DNA of 64,000 nt. It comes from Macrocystis pyrifera. Its lineage: Eukaryota; Sar; Phaeophyceae; Laminariales; Laminariaceae. Positions 1-10,524 of the stretch are shown one piece after another. Numbering within the stretch: the stretch's first letter is position 1; the number at the start of each line of letters is the position of its first letter. The notes beneath the pieces were generated by a model. The model was not told the origin of the DNA, searched no databases, and was given only the letters and a program-made list of their open reading frames with translations. The stretch covers positions 1,922,001-1,986,000 of the forward strand of contig JASSKH010000031.1 in the NCBI GenBank assembly GCA_031763025.1. The letters are read 5' to 3'. Both the position numbers and the translations under genes were made by a program.

Positions 1-868
1 ACTAGTAATACAGTATTAAGAGAATAACTGGGAATGCACCCACTCAAAACAAATAGAGACATGAGAAAGTCGAACTGGCAATATAAAGTAAGGAACATGC
101 CAAAAAAGAGATTGCCAGTCATAGTTGACAAAGCAATATGGGAGAAAGTAACAAAAGGGCGAGCTGGAATAAGGTGGGATGGCGTAGTTGAGAAAGTATG
201 GAAGGATACAGGGGGAAACCAAGAAGAGGTGATGCCCGCCGGGAAGTTTGGGAGGTACAAGCCAGAAGTAGAAGAGAGGATAGAAAGAAGGAAAAGGCTA
301 GCGCTAAGAAACAAGGTGGAATCGGAAACTTAAAGATGTACGGGGGGTCGAGGGAAGGAATAGGAATGAAAACGTATTTGCACGGCCCAATGGACTTCGC
401 GAACACGCTGAAACTGCGCTTTCGTGTAGGGGACCTGGACCTGCCAGAAAGAAGAAAGGGGTACATCAGTACCCAGGAGGAGGAGGAAGTAGATGCACAG
501 ATGTGCGCGCTGTGGCAAAGCAATAGAGCGTAGAACTCACACAGTACGAGAATGTGAAATATACAAGGGGGAACGGGATGTGTAAAAGAGGAGATGAGGG
601 AAATAGACGAATGTGACATGGAGGAGTTTGATACAGTGAATAGCAGCGAGAAAACGATCGCTCTCTTAGGAGATACTTGGTGGCCACAGGAGGCCAAACA
701 GGAACGGGATAAGATTAGCAAAACCTTTCTATGTAATATATGAAAACAACGTAATGAGCGCCCAATTGTTGGAGGTGTCTTTATCAGGAGTAGCAACGGT
801 GCTCTGTCTCGAAAGGGATGCGTGGTCAATTATCAAATGACTAAGGCAAGCAACAAATGAGTACGCCC
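1..868 (+). pseudogene. Decayed 3' end of a non-LTR retrotransposon with a poly(C) tail
   Basis: A protein-like reading runs across the segment but needs several frame changes (near 330, 500-520 and 583) and crosses a stop at about 742 where a Trp codon is expected. The first part (34-333) is basic and contains GRAGIRWDGVVEKVWKD. The middle (345-500) contains LRFRVGDLDLPERRK. A later stretch has a Cys/His pattern (THTVRECEIY) like the C-terminal zinc motif of many LINE ORF2 proteins. The reading ends at KASNK-stop (about 853), almost directly followed by GTACG and a C-run, so the 3' UTR is nearly absent. Short copies of this same tail recur at 47.74 kb and 58.5-58.75 kb. The LINE assignment is from recollection of the family and is moderate. 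The element enters from outside the window, so its RT is not visible. Confidence 0.55.
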
Positions 869-1430
869 CCCCCCATATTATATACCTGGTATATATATAT
901 ATATAGGTCGGGTTGGCGTCGGTTGGCGACGACGCTGTAAAACATGCCTCTCACTGCGTGAGCTAGACAGCAAGGGCGCCGTTTTTAGTTTTTGTTTTGT
1001 TTTGGCGGTTACCACGGCTGGCGGTCAAGTCGGAACATTTTTGTGCTGGGAGAACCTTCCCTCCGCACAAGGGGAATGATCGTATCACGTAGTGTGTATA
1101 TGGTGAGGTACCCGCGGGGCAGTTACATAGTAAACCCATTGCTGTCTCTGGAAGTGGCCATACGCCAGATTTGAAATCAATTAATTGATGCTGTCATCCA
1201 TATGCAAGAAACTCCGCCTCTAAAGCGGTGCTTAGTAGGATGCAGCTCACCCTTCATGCGACTCGCCCAACACCTCACCGCGCTACGCGCTTGGTGCAAG
1301 CAATGTCTGCCTGGTCGGTGAAAACCCGACATGCTCCGTCTCGGCATTGTGGGGACGCGAGGGTCTATGGTCATACGACTACGGCCATGCATGATAATGA
1401 CTACACCCCCCCCCCCCCCCCCCCCCCCAA
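868..1430 (+). mobile_element. C-tailed SINE-like element, copy A
   Basis: This is a representative copy of a ~500 bp family found about 15 times here. In this orientation it runs from an AT-rich start (TATATACCTGG), through GCTCACTGCGTGAGC, a T-run, TAACCCATTGCTGTCTCTGG and short hairpins, to CCATGCATGATAATGACTAC and a ~25 nt C-run at 1407-1430. The short self-complementary pieces are GTCGG/CCGAC, GCTTG/CAAGC, GCGC/GCGC and CCGC/GCGG. No long ORF is conserved between copies and no clear tRNA-like head is visible. It lies directly against the C tail of the upstream LINE fragment. Copy A forms the outer end of the first inverted repeat. Confidence 0.7.
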
Positions 1431-1462
1431 CCCTTACCCTTACCCCCCGCCGCCGTCTACAG

Positions 1463-2020
1463 CGCATTGAGGAGCTGGAGCGAAAGCTGGACATAGCGAC
1501 GGGAGCTCTGGAGGTGGCGGAGGAGAGGGAAGAAGAAATGCACCAATCAGCAGCGGAACAGGCGGCGAACCAATCAGCGGCGGCAGTGGCGGCAGCAGTG
1601 GCGAAAGCAGACGCCGCGGCGGCCGCTACTCGAGAAGAGGCCGAGGAAGCCGCTTCGACAGAGCGTGCGGGGCTTACTGCGGCCCTGGAGGCCATGCACG
1701 TGGAATGCCGGGATCTGAAGGAGAGGCGGGACGCGGATGCGGAAGCGGCCGAGTTTTCCCTCGCGGAGATTGAGCGGATCGCTGCCGAACAGCGCGCGAG
1801 GATGGTGTCGCATGTCGAAGATCTCGAGCGCCAAGCGGGGGAAAGTCGTGTCGCGCTTCAAGCTCAAACCGCAGGAGCTGAGATGGCATGGAGCCAGTCG
1901 AAGAAGCCACGGGCATCTCTGGATGACGCGGAGCGGAAGGGAGCGGCCGGAGAGGTCGCGGCGGCGAGGGTGCGGAAGGAGGCGGTGGAGCTGCGGTGCC
2001 AGCTGGAAAGTGGTTCGCAG
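1463..2020 (+). CDS. Coiled-coil protein, internal exon (left arm)
   Basis: The exon is 558 bp, phase 0 to 0, 186 codons without a stop. It is bounded by a pyrimidine-rich acceptor (CGCCGTCTACAG) and the donor CAG|GTAATG. The product is rich in Glu, Ala, Arg and Leu with heptad spacing throughout, for example RIEELERKLD at the start and KERRDADAEAAEFSLAEIER in the middle, so a long alpha-helical coiled coil is expected. I do not recognise the family; tropomyosin- or myosin-tail-like similarity would be compositional only. Upstream coding exons and the start codon are not visible, because the acceptor follows directly on a retroelement C-run. It joins in phase to the exon at 2436. The antisense ORFs over the same bases are GC-rich shadows. 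Confidence 0.6.
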
Positions 2021-2435
2021 GTAATGACGTGGCAGTAGTGTTGATGTGGATGTCACTTGAATGCTCACAGCTGCGCGCCTGAGAAAGTGTGCTCTTTTAT
2101 TTTTCCTGGAGCTTGTTTCTTGATGGGTACTCGTACGACTACGGATACTCATGATGTCGAGTACACCCCCCCTTCCCCCCCTACTCCACCCCGCTAGCCG
2201 TCAATACATCTAACCAAGAAGAACAGCGTGTTTCGTCCCACCTACTATGTATTTACGTAAACGCTTTTGCTTGGCAGAAATATCCGCCTCATCGCCCCCC
2301 CCCCCCCCACCTTCGCACCAAGGTTTCTGCCCGAAAATATCTGTTCATCGCTCCAAGTAGGGGAGACACCAGAACTCAATAATCCCTCCCCTCACATATC
2401 TACCTCTCCCCGCCCCCCCTCCCGGCCCTCGGCAG

Positions 2436-2645
2436 TTATTGGCCCAACCCTTCGAACGCTACCTACGCAGATTGAAAAATTACCTTCAGACACTACCCCC
2501 CATCAACACCTATCAGCGCTTAGCCGAAACGGGAGAAGCTCTTGCCAACCAGCAGAGAGAGGGGGACGAGGTGCTGGGGCGGACCTCGAGGCTGCGAGGC
2601 AGACCCTCGACGATACAGCCCGGGCGGCGGAAGTGGCAAGCCTAG
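2436..2645 (+). CDS. Second exon of the coiled-coil gene (left arm), possibly terminal
   Basis: The acceptor is strong (CCCGGCCCTCGGCAG) and phase 0, matching the preceding exon. The reading contains LAQPFERYLRRLKNYLQTLP, then a Glu/Gln-rich helix (ALANQQREGDEVL). From about 2580 the coil-like reading (GADLEAARQTLDD...) moves to another frame, which suggests either a one-base indel in the GGGG at 2577-2580 or a different exon end. In the original frame the ORF stops at 2643-2645. The inverted copy has the same GGGG and an open frame. Confidence 0.45.
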   Translation, partial: LLAQPFERYLRRLKNYLQTLPPINTYQRLAETGEALANQQREGDEVLGRTSRLRGRPSTIQPGRRKWQA

Positions 2646-2753
2646 AAGCGGCAAACCAAGATGCGAAAAAAACAAGCGAAGGCTAGGGTGGCCATGGGAA
2701 CATCGGAGGCGACGGCCGCTTCCGACGTCGCCTTTGATGTTCCCACGGCGGTC

Positions 2754-2990
2754 CTAGCCTTGGCTTGGTTTGCCGTTTCTTGGTTTACCGCTTCTCGGCT
2801 TGCCGCTTGCGCCTCCGGGGCTGCGGCTCCGCGGCCTCGAGGTCCGCCCCAGCACCTCGTGCTCCTCTCCCTGCTTGGTCGCAAGAGCTTCTTCTGCTTC
2901 GGCTAAGCGATGATAGGTTGCGAAGGAGGGTAGTGTCTGAAGGTAATTTTTCAATCTGCGTAGGTAGCGTTCGAAAGGTTGGGCCAATAA
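2754..2990 (-). CDS. Second exon of the coiled-coil gene (right arm)
   Basis: This is the mirror copy of the exon at 2436. The acceptor is again CCCTCGGCAG, read on the minus strand just above 2990. The reading (AQPFERYLRRLKNYLQTLPS, then LAEAEEALATKQGEEHEVL) stays open into the centre of the inverted repeat and ends about 2754. Substitutions relative to the left arm are mostly conservative in the helix, but the C-terminal part differs and is Gly/Lys/Arg-rich. The coding exons of the two arms converge on the palindrome centre, so transcripts from both would be complementary. Confidence 0.42.
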   Translation of the reverse strand, partial: LLAQPFERYLRRLKNYLQTLPSFATYHRLAEAEEALATKQGEEHEVLGRTSRPRSRSPGGASGKPRSGKPRNGKPSQG

Positions 2991-3413
2991 CTGCCGAGGG
3001 CCGGGAGGGGGGGCGGGGGAGAGGTAGATATGTGGGGAGAGGGATGATTGAGTTATGGTGTCTCCCCTACTTGGAGCGATGAACAGATATTTTCGGGCAG
3101 ACACCTTGGTGCGAAGGCGGGGGGGGGGGGGGGGGAGGGGGGCGATGAGGCGGATATTTCCACCAAGCAAAATCGTTTACGCAAATACACAGTAGGTGGG
3201 ACGAAACACGCTTTCCTTCTTGGTTAGATGCATTGACGGCTAGCGGGGTGGAGTAGGGGGGGAAGGGGGGGTGTACTCGACATTATGCATGGCCGCAGTC
3301 GTACGAGTGCCCATCAAGAAACAAGCTCCAGGAAAAACAAAAAAGAGCACACTATCTCAGGCGCGCAGCTGTGAGCATTCAAGTGACGTTCGTACCAACT
3401 GCCACGTCAATAC

Positions 3414-3944
3414 CTGCGAACCACTCTCCAGCTGGCACCGCAGCTCCACCGCCTCCTTCCGCACCCTCGCCGCCGCGACCTCTCCGGCCGCTCCCTTCCG
3501 CTCCGCGTCCTCCAGAGATGCCCGTAGCTTCTTCGACTGGCTCCGTGCCATCTCAGCTCCTGCGGTTTGAGCTTGAAGCGCGACGCGACTTTCCCCCGCT
3601 TGGCGCTCGAGATCTTCGACATGCGACACCATCCTCGCGCGCTGTTCGGCAGCGATCCGCTCAATCTCCGCGAGGGAAAACTCGGCCGCCTCCGCATCCG
3701 CGTCCCGCCTCTCCTTCAGATCCCGGCACTCCACGCGCAAGGCCTCCAGGGCCGCAGTAAGCTCCGCACGCTCTGTCGAAGCGGCTTCCTCGGCCTCTTC
3801 TCGAGTAGCGGCCGCCGCGGCGTCTGCTTTCGCTACTGCTTCCGCCACTGCCGCCGCTGATTGGTGCATTTCTTCTTCCCTCTCCTCCGCCGCCTCCAGA
3901 GCTCCCGTCGCTATGTCCAGCTTTCGCTCCAGCTCCTCAATGCG
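3414..3944 (-). CDS. Coiled-coil protein, internal exon (right arm)
   Basis: This is the inverted copy of the exon at 1463-2020: 531 bp, 177 codons, open, with the same acceptor (GTCTACAG) and the donor CAG|GTATTG. It lacks nine residues after MHQSAA that the left arm has (about 27 bp, in frame), and few other residues differ. Preservation of frame and splice sites in both arms suggests that at least one is transcribed. No start codon or 5' exons are visible on this side either. It could be a second functional gene or a recent foldback duplicate. Confidence 0.55.
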
Positions 3945-3989
3945 CTGTAGACGGCGGCGGGGGGGGGGTAGAGGTAAGGGTTGGGGGGG

Positions 3990-4275
3990 GCATGGGGGGG
4001 GGGGGTAGGGGGGTGCTCGATATTATGCAAGGCCGTAGTCGTATGACCATAGACCCTCGCATCCCTACAATGCCGGGACGGAGCACGTCGGGGATTCACC
4101 GACCAGGCAGACATTGCTTGCATCAAGCACGAAGCGCCGTGAGGTGTCCGGCGAGTCGCATGAAGGGTGAGCTGCTTCCTACTATGAACAGCTTGTGAGG
4201 CGGGCGTGCACACGAATGGCAGCTTCAACGTGAGTAAATTTAATTTCCGGTGTGGCCACTTCCAGGGACAGCAAT
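3990..4275 (-). mobile_element. C-tailed SINE-like element, copy B (truncated)
   Basis: On the plus strand it reads as a G-run, then CTCGATATTATGCAAGGCCG, the GTCGTATGACCATAGACCC block, the hairpin series and CCACTTCCAGGGACAGCAATG. It breaks off into another G-run near 4275. It occupies the outer end of the right arm of inverted repeat 1, in the position matching copy A, but is more diverged than the exons. Confidence 0.65.
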
Positions 4276-5640
4276 GTGTGGGGAGGGGGGCGGAGGTTTG
4301 AAGGAGAATATATGAGTGGCACCGACTGCCAAGATCGCAGGTTGATCACGAATAGGAGAGTGAAGTCGTGTACAACTGGCTGATGCTGCACTGTTGTAGA
4401 CGTGACACCGGTATCATTTCCCTGGTCTTCATTTCACGTTCAGGCGGCTCCACTGTTTCGATTTTCGAAACGCTACGGTCAGTATCGAATCGAATACGGA
4501 AAACTTATTCCGCCCTTGCAGGTTCGAGATAAAACTCGCGGTACACTCTACTGCTACTGCGGTCACCTCAAGCCATGAGCGCAACTATAAGTTGGACGTT
4601 GACCTGGGTACCCCACTGCCCGGCTGGTAGACTGGTACTCCTAGGGAACCTTGTTGTTGTTGTTCTTCCGCATTGTGCTACACACAGCTGCAGTACTAAC
4701 CCTAACGCTAACCCGACTATGAGCCAATCTAGCAATTAAGCTTGACATATCGATATTCTGATGTCCGATTATATCGCGTTTGACAAGGTGCGCTGCAGTC
4801 ATCCACGGGGGGTGGAGGGATGGAGCGGCTCATCCTGTGCTGAGATCCCTGATTCAGTACGAGCGGGAGGTTTGTACGCCATTGAAAATTGGCAATTTCA
4901 GTCGACTCTTTTTTAGAGGTGTCGGATGCAAAATCGAAACTGCTTGCACTTGTCGTTCCGGTGTCGAACGAACAGAGTAGTGCACCCTTTTCCCCCTTCG
5001 CGCTACTTGAATGCGTACAACAACCTTCGAGACTATCCGGCGTACCGGGTACCCGTGATATTTTCGGGTACTCGTATTCGAAAAGTCAGCCTCAGCGCGA
5101 GAGGAATAGCTATGTATGATACAATATCCCAATAGTGCAATGCTTCGTACCACTGTAGACCCTAATGCTAGCGAGCATACATTTGCTTTTCCTTTTTTGG
5201 TCTATGCACGCTTCGTACTACATTGGTGGTGCTTAAGTAGTTACTGCTGTTTTGTTTCACGTAGCATATAATGCAGTACCGTTGAAGTCTATAGTTGCAT
5301 TTACATGCACACGAGATTGAGATTCCCTCCGGAGGTAACGAAAAAAAAACAACAAATCGATTCGAATAATTGGTAAAGAGCACCCATGGTGCGTGGATAT
5401 GACAAAAAGTGCAAACATTTTTCCACCTTGTCCAAAAACTAGAAGGAACGCTCGTGCATACATATATTTATCCCGAAACGGTCCAACATATTTAGGGTAA
5501 AAATAGTACTTAATATGCTAGCCCACAGCAAGCACACAGGGGGGGGGGGGGGGGGGGGTGACGCAAGATATCAGGGAATACGCCCCATGTAATCACTACC
5601 TGAGCGGAACCGGCAGCAGCGGAACCAGCAACAGCGACAG

Positions 5641-5671
<31 letters not shown>

Positions 5672-6521
5672 TGCAGCAACTAAACGACCACCAACCAGCC
5701 AGAGGAGTGCACGAAAACGAAGATTGGACGCCATTATCGACACCCCAAGAGAATTTGTTTTCCCAAGAGAGTATTTTTCGCCATCGGACCGGGAGTGTGT
5801 AGTCTAAAACCGAACTAAAGAGAATCATAAAAAAGACTGCGAAAAAATACGAGGACATGCTGTATTTCACATTGCGTACCGAAATCACCCCCTGTTCTGT
5901 TTTTCAGTACTTCGACCTACTGTACTCCATACACGTATGGTCATTTTCGGGTTGTCGATATAAGTCCCGTCCCCGCAACCCTTACCGCACCCTGTGCTCT
6001 GCCGTCGCCAGACATTCGACCATGCTGCTGTAGCAACTGTGCGGGGTATAAGCATATCACACGTTCCAACGTTTGCTCGGGTCCAAGAAGAAAGTGAGAA
6101 AAAAAGGTGAAAAATGCCGTCCCGTCTTCATCAGCAATTTTAGAAAACAACTTATTCCCCGTAAAAACAAAACCTACGAGCAACTGCAAACAGAAAGGCG
6201 AGGGGAAAATATTAGCCCTATGTACGTACCAGGTACGTTGGTACGAGTATTGGCCCAGAAAAAAGTGGATTTTGTCCTGCTTCATGAGATTTTTCGTAGA
6301 AAACGCGATCCCTGAAACAAGCCCTTAAAAAGCTATCCGAAAGGAAAGGAAAAAGAGCAGCCATCCGGCAAGAAGCCGGACAAATGACACCGACCAGCTC
6401 ACACGAGTTCATATAAGGTCACGTCTACAGTGTCTACTTTGCAGGTATCTCCTGCTCTGTGCTTGGCGGAATCCCCAACGCCGCCAGCACTTTCCTCTCC
6501 CTCGCTCCTCCATTCCCATTA
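4276..6521. other. Non-coding stretch with a G-run and a CAA tract
   Basis: No exon with both splice sites and a convincing reading was found. It holds a 20 bp G-run at 5539-5558 and a (CAA)n tract at 5637-5672 extending a CAG/CAA-rich area. The ORFs across the CAA tract are Val or Gln runs without other support. Confidence 0.5.
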
Positions 6522-6749
6522 TCAAACCTGGCAATCAGTAGAGGAATTGTTCACGTGGATGCCGATGGTGGTGGGCGTTCTAGTCACGAGGGCCTTGAAT
6601 TTGGCTGAGGCTGCCCTGCCCTGGCCGGACACCAAGGCCAACAGAGCCACAGCAACACCAAGAATAGAAAACGCGGTCGACGCCCAGCTTTGCGCCGACT
6701 GTGGCGGCCCTGCCATGTCGCCAGCCCATGCCTTACGGAGCTCATCAAC
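6522..6749 (-). CDS. Two-pass membrane protein, exon 3 (terminal)
   Basis: Terminal exon of the gene starting at 8930. The acceptor is ATTATCGAACAATCCAG in phase 0, and the coding sequence ends with a TGA at 6522-6524 after STDCQV. It encodes residues 125-199: the end of the charged helix (VDELRKAWAGD), a Pro/Ser spacer, a second membrane segment (WASTAFSILGVAVALLALVS, residues 146-165) and a ~33-residue tail. A donor-like CAG|GTTTGA overlaps the end, so an additional 3' exon cannot be excluded. No family was recognised. Confidence 0.65.
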   Translation of the reverse strand, partial: VDELRKAWAGDMAGPPQSAQSWASTAFSILGVAVALLALVSGQGRAASAKFKALVTRTPTTIGIHVNNSSTDCQV

Positions 6750-7431
6750 CTGGATTGTTCGATAATCAGTCGACGGCGGTTTCAACGCGAATCAGTCTAC
6801 CGCATTTTTATGGTGTGCGTATCGTTGCATTTATTTTCAAGGAAATAGACAGTAGGTACATAGGGGTTGTCAGTAGCATGATATTTCCCGCTGAATTACG
6901 TAGTTACCTGGTGCGTATTTTGTAGGTTTTGCAGGTGCGGTACAGGCAGTAGTATGGTATCCAAATGTGCCCAATCTCGAGACTACTAAACGGTCGGGTC
7001 TATGACGCCAGTAAAAAATATCGAAGGCTAAGTACCCTGAAGCGCAACAAAATTCCGTGAAAATCGGCGAGCAGTGACTGGGGAAAAGCTGATGAACCCG
7101 ACTGCATTTATCATACAATACGTACGATACAAATGAAGGCAAGTGCAGGGGGGGAGAGAGAGCTGACAGCACACCCGCATGCTGGTAGCTACTACCTGTG
7201 ATCTCGGCTTGCCCAGAAAGGCCGCTGTGTAAGGGTAAACACGAGCTAAGCTCGAAAATAAAGGCGATGATGACACAAAGCTAACAGGCTTCATCACACA
7301 AGATACGATTTTGCTTGGTAGGTGTGTAACCAGGCACCAGGTGACAAACAGTACGACTGAGCACTACATCATACGCACAACAAAAATATCTTCAGGGGGC
7401 GAAACGTTCGGCTTCATTCCTCGTTGCTCAC

Positions 7432-7721
7432 CGCTTCCGCGTCGCGGCGGGCTTCCTCCTTCTGCACTAAAGCGAGTTCGCGATCCTTCCGCACGAACTC
7501 GTGTACGCTGGAAATAGAGTTCTGCAGCCCACGAATAAACTCGTCGAGGTCATCTCTGCGGAACTCTGAGCCGTTCACAGGCCGTGCGCCGTTGCCGCTG
7601 AGGCCACTGACGGAATCAACTTGCTGCCCACCGACAACGCCGATCAGCGGTGCCACAAAGACAATTGGAAGCAGCAACCACCGAAGTTTCCCCCGCCGAG
7701 CGTATCGGGTCTTGGCAAACC
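7432..7721 (-). CDS. Two-pass membrane protein, exon 2
   Basis: The exon is 290 bp with a classic acceptor (CATTTTTTTCCGCAG) and donor (GAAGCG|GTGAGC). Its first two bases complete the codon begun by exon 1, and it ends in phase 0, matching exon 3. It encodes residues 28-124: a basic stretch (FAKTRYARRGKLR), a first membrane segment (WLLLPIVFVAPLIGVVGG, residues 42-59), a Gly/Ser linker and a charged helix with likely coiled-coil character (residues 83-124). Without splicing, the frame would end soon after at 7414. The basic N terminus followed by a hydrophobic helix could suit an organelle inner-membrane protein with the helical domain between its two membrane spans, but that is inference. 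Confidence 0.68.
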
Positions 7722-7893
7722 CTGCGGAAAAAAATGCGTGTAGACAGAAGATCTTATACACCTTGTGGAGGCGTTAAGTGGAAATGGTGTGATGATGTAT
7801 TTACGGTCATTAAACTTCTGTTCTCTCGATTTCCGATTTTCGCTCGTCCCGCGTCCTGCATCCTACTGCGTGCACCGCTCTTCCACTATTGCG

Positions 7894-7996
7894 GGGGACC
7901 ATAGTAAACAGGGCCTGCGGTACATACAATAACCTACATATTTCCCTGTTTTTACTAACAATATTTGGTCCTATTTACTATGTTCCCCCGCAATAC
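7894..7996. mobile_element. TTACGGGGG-type MITE in intron 1 of the membrane-protein gene
   Basis: The inverted ends read TTGCGGGGGACCATAGTAAA and, reversed, the same, about 100 bp apart, with an AT-rich middle (AACCTACATATTT, then TTTTTACTAACAATATTTGG). One member of a family of at least 14 copies in the window. No coding capacity. Confidence 0.85.
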
Positions 7997-8848
7997 CACT
8001 AACTATGAGTACTCCTGCTAAAACTACTAGTAATGCTACTTCTTTCAATATTACTTTCAATACTACTGCCACTACTACTTCTATTTCTCCGGCCTCGACG
8101 AGGCAGAGGTACGCGAGCCGACCGTAGTAGTACGGTGGCTACACTGTTATATTAGGCGACTGCAGCGCTACTGCAATAAGATAAAACGAGAGCGCTCTCC
8201 GCGAAAAACGTTACCTGGCACGGATACATGGTATTATAATGCATGATATTACTAAAATAGGTATTTATTTATCGTCAGGCGTAGAGCTATGGCATGATAT
8301 ATCTGGGTATGTATTAGAGACGGGCGCCGGAGGGCATATTCGAAAAAACGAAACCCGGATAGGAAGCATTCTTCTCAAAAACGGAAAACGCTACGAGCAT
8401 AAATAACCGTATTGTTCTGGCCGATTGTATCCGGATAACCGAACACCGGTTGAACCGGTTTTGGTATGTTGAACCATCCATAACATTTCTCTTGACTTTC
8501 CCCTTGTCGTGCCCGCTCAAGTGCGTGTTTGGCTCCGTTCGGAAAAATGCGTCTCGTCGAGATGGAGTACCAAGCGTAATGGTGTTGATCAGTTGGAAAT
8601 ATATGATTTACAAGGTTAAGTTTCCCTTCCAAGAAGTGCCTAGGGGAGTGGCGCAAGAACTAACAGAAAGCACCCAACATCTGACGGCACCTATACCGTA
8701 AATCATAAAGCACAACGTATACCTGGCATAAAACATGTCCGGGTCGAGTATATGCTGGTATGCGCAACGTTTCATCGGGGCCTCTACTTTTTTTCTCTAG
8801 CGAGCCAATACGGTACGAAGATCGCCTCTCTTTCCAACAATATCTCAC

Positions 8849-8930
8849 CTTCACGTAGTAGCGCCGTGCGAGCATGCCGTTTCCTGGCGTACTGGAGGCC
8901 CTTTGCGGTGAGGTACCATCGACGGTGCAT
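8849..8930 (-). CDS. Two-pass membrane protein, exon 1 with start codon
   Basis: The ATG at 8930-8928 sits in GCGGCCACCATGC, a near-ideal eukaryotic initiation context, and fixes the start. The exon encodes 27 residues (MHRRWYLTAKGLQYARKRHA...) plus one base, then the donor GAAG|GTGAGA. The single leftover base joins exactly with the two-base start of exon 2. The total for 8849-8930, 7432-7721 and 6522-6749 is 600 bp, or 199 codons plus stop. The N terminus is strongly basic with few acidic residues, resembling a mitochondrial presequence; plastid targeting by a signal peptide is not suggested. Product unrecognised. Confidence 0.65.
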
Positions 8931-9929
8931 GGTGGCCGCGGAGGCAGGGGGGCAACAGCAGAGGGCGTCAAGCACTTGTGCACGTTTATAGGCGACATGT
9001 CGATTGATCAAAAGAAGGCCGCCAGCAAGTCTTGCCATCATGCAATACGCACATAGGGGACGTGATATATTACAATAGAACTTCCAAACACTGTTTCATG
9101 GCAACTAACACAGACGTCCGCGCTGCCTACATAATGTCTGATTCCACGGTGCCCTCGGTTCGTCTCATTGCGCTCGGCCCCCTACAGGGAGTCATAACAC
9201 CCTACGATACCTCTTGCCGATTGTGGTTGGTTACCGCATCGCTCTCCCATCTCTACCAATAGTGCTTGCACATAAAATCGGTTTGATTCCACCACTGTAC
9301 TACTACTCTGTGGTCTATTTCATACTAACATGAATAGTGGTCCGCCACGTCGTTCGTGCCAATATCGGTCATACAGCAGTCATCATCAGCAGCACGAACA
9401 TGAGGGCGAGCAAAAGCTCTTCCCATGTTCTCGGGCTACTGCAATTCGGCGTCAGTCTGCATCGCAGTCTTTAGGGAGCAGTCCCGGAGCGTGGCACACA
9501 GTACGCAGAAATACGTGATAATTACGGTACCTACAAAAAAGATCGAGCAAGCGATCGAGCAAGCGATCGAGCGAGCGGGCGACCGACGAAGGGACGACAG
9601 CTAGGACGATACCAAGGATGACAGCATGACAAAACATGACGGAAGACGTCCCGTCGGTCTCATCCTTGCTGATGCTATTCGTCGGTAACAGGCGGCAGCA
9701 TCCATTCGACGATGACGGATATTCGGGGCATGTCAGCAGCACCGCAAGCATGGCAAGGTGACAACCATGACAGCTACGTACGTATGGCGGCACGTCAGCA
9801 TGGAGGAAACCCACCGCCTCGACACACATGACAGTACCAAGGAGGACGAGCTACAATACACCCAATCCATTGGCTTGACATGGGCTGGCATAGGCGCTTC
9901 ACCCGTGCTGCGGTAGGGGTGAATAGTGT
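8931..9929. other. Upstream region of the membrane-protein gene
   Basis: The 5' flank lies just above 8930; a TATA-like element was not obvious. The rest has no supported exon. A short tandem (GATCGAGCAAGC)n lies at 9541-9582. Confidence 0.4.
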
Positions 9930-10255
9930 AGTGCTGGTATAGTATAGATAGTATATATAGCATTGTACTGGTATAGCCTATAGTACGAGTATACTATATA
10001 GTATAGTACTGGTATAGTACATACCACACTGTACCCAAATATTGCGACCATTTGTATATTAAGAATAAATGAAAACGTTTTTCAATTTTTATGAACAAAG
10101 TATTAATGGTAGCGCCTAAATTTTATAGGTATAGTACTGGTATAGTACATACCACCCTGTACGAAAATATAGGGACGATTAGCATACTGATAATAAATGA
10201 AAACGTTCCTCACATGTACGAACAGACTGGTAGCGTCCAAAGTTTCCGAGGCCTC
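9930..10255. repeat. AT-rich tandem duplication
   Basis: After a GGTATAGTATAG-rich lead-in (9935-10020), two ~125 bp diverged direct copies follow at about 10002-10128 and 10130-10250. Both begin GTATAGTACTGGTATAGTAC, share AATAAATGAAAACGTT and end with GGTAGCG.CC.AA. Confidence 0.7.
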
Positions 10256-10524
10256 TCGCGCACTTAACGAGCTCTATCAAGCACCCAACTATTATTTTTC
10301 GAAAGTCCCGGTGAGATATAAGCGACACCCCCCGGCACGCAATCTCATGTGTTGCTGGTAAATCATAGTAACTAATACTGCAAAACACACAAACCAGGTA
10401 TACCAGTACATCAGATCCAACGATATTGGGTACACATGCACCTCCTCGGGTTGCAATGGTTGATGCCATGGTTGAGGACCCTCCCTCCGTCCGTGAGAAG
10501 CGCTATTTAGGCTGGAAAATAAAG

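Larger units (their letters stand above)
1140..4275. repeat. Large inverted repeat 1, two ~1.5 kb arms with coding segments
   Basis: The left arm (about 1140-2715) and right arm (about 2735-4275) are reverse complements at high identity. Matching landmarks include the coiled-coil exon (1463-2020 against 3414-3944), the intron with its C/G-run, the second exon (2436 onward against 2990 downward) and SINE-like copies at both outer ends. The centre near 2690-2765 is an imperfect small palindrome. Differences are mostly single substitutions, plus a 27 bp in-frame deletion in the right-arm exon and differing C/G-run lengths. Both arms keep open frames and splice sites, so the duplication looks recent or constrained. 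Confidence 0.88.
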
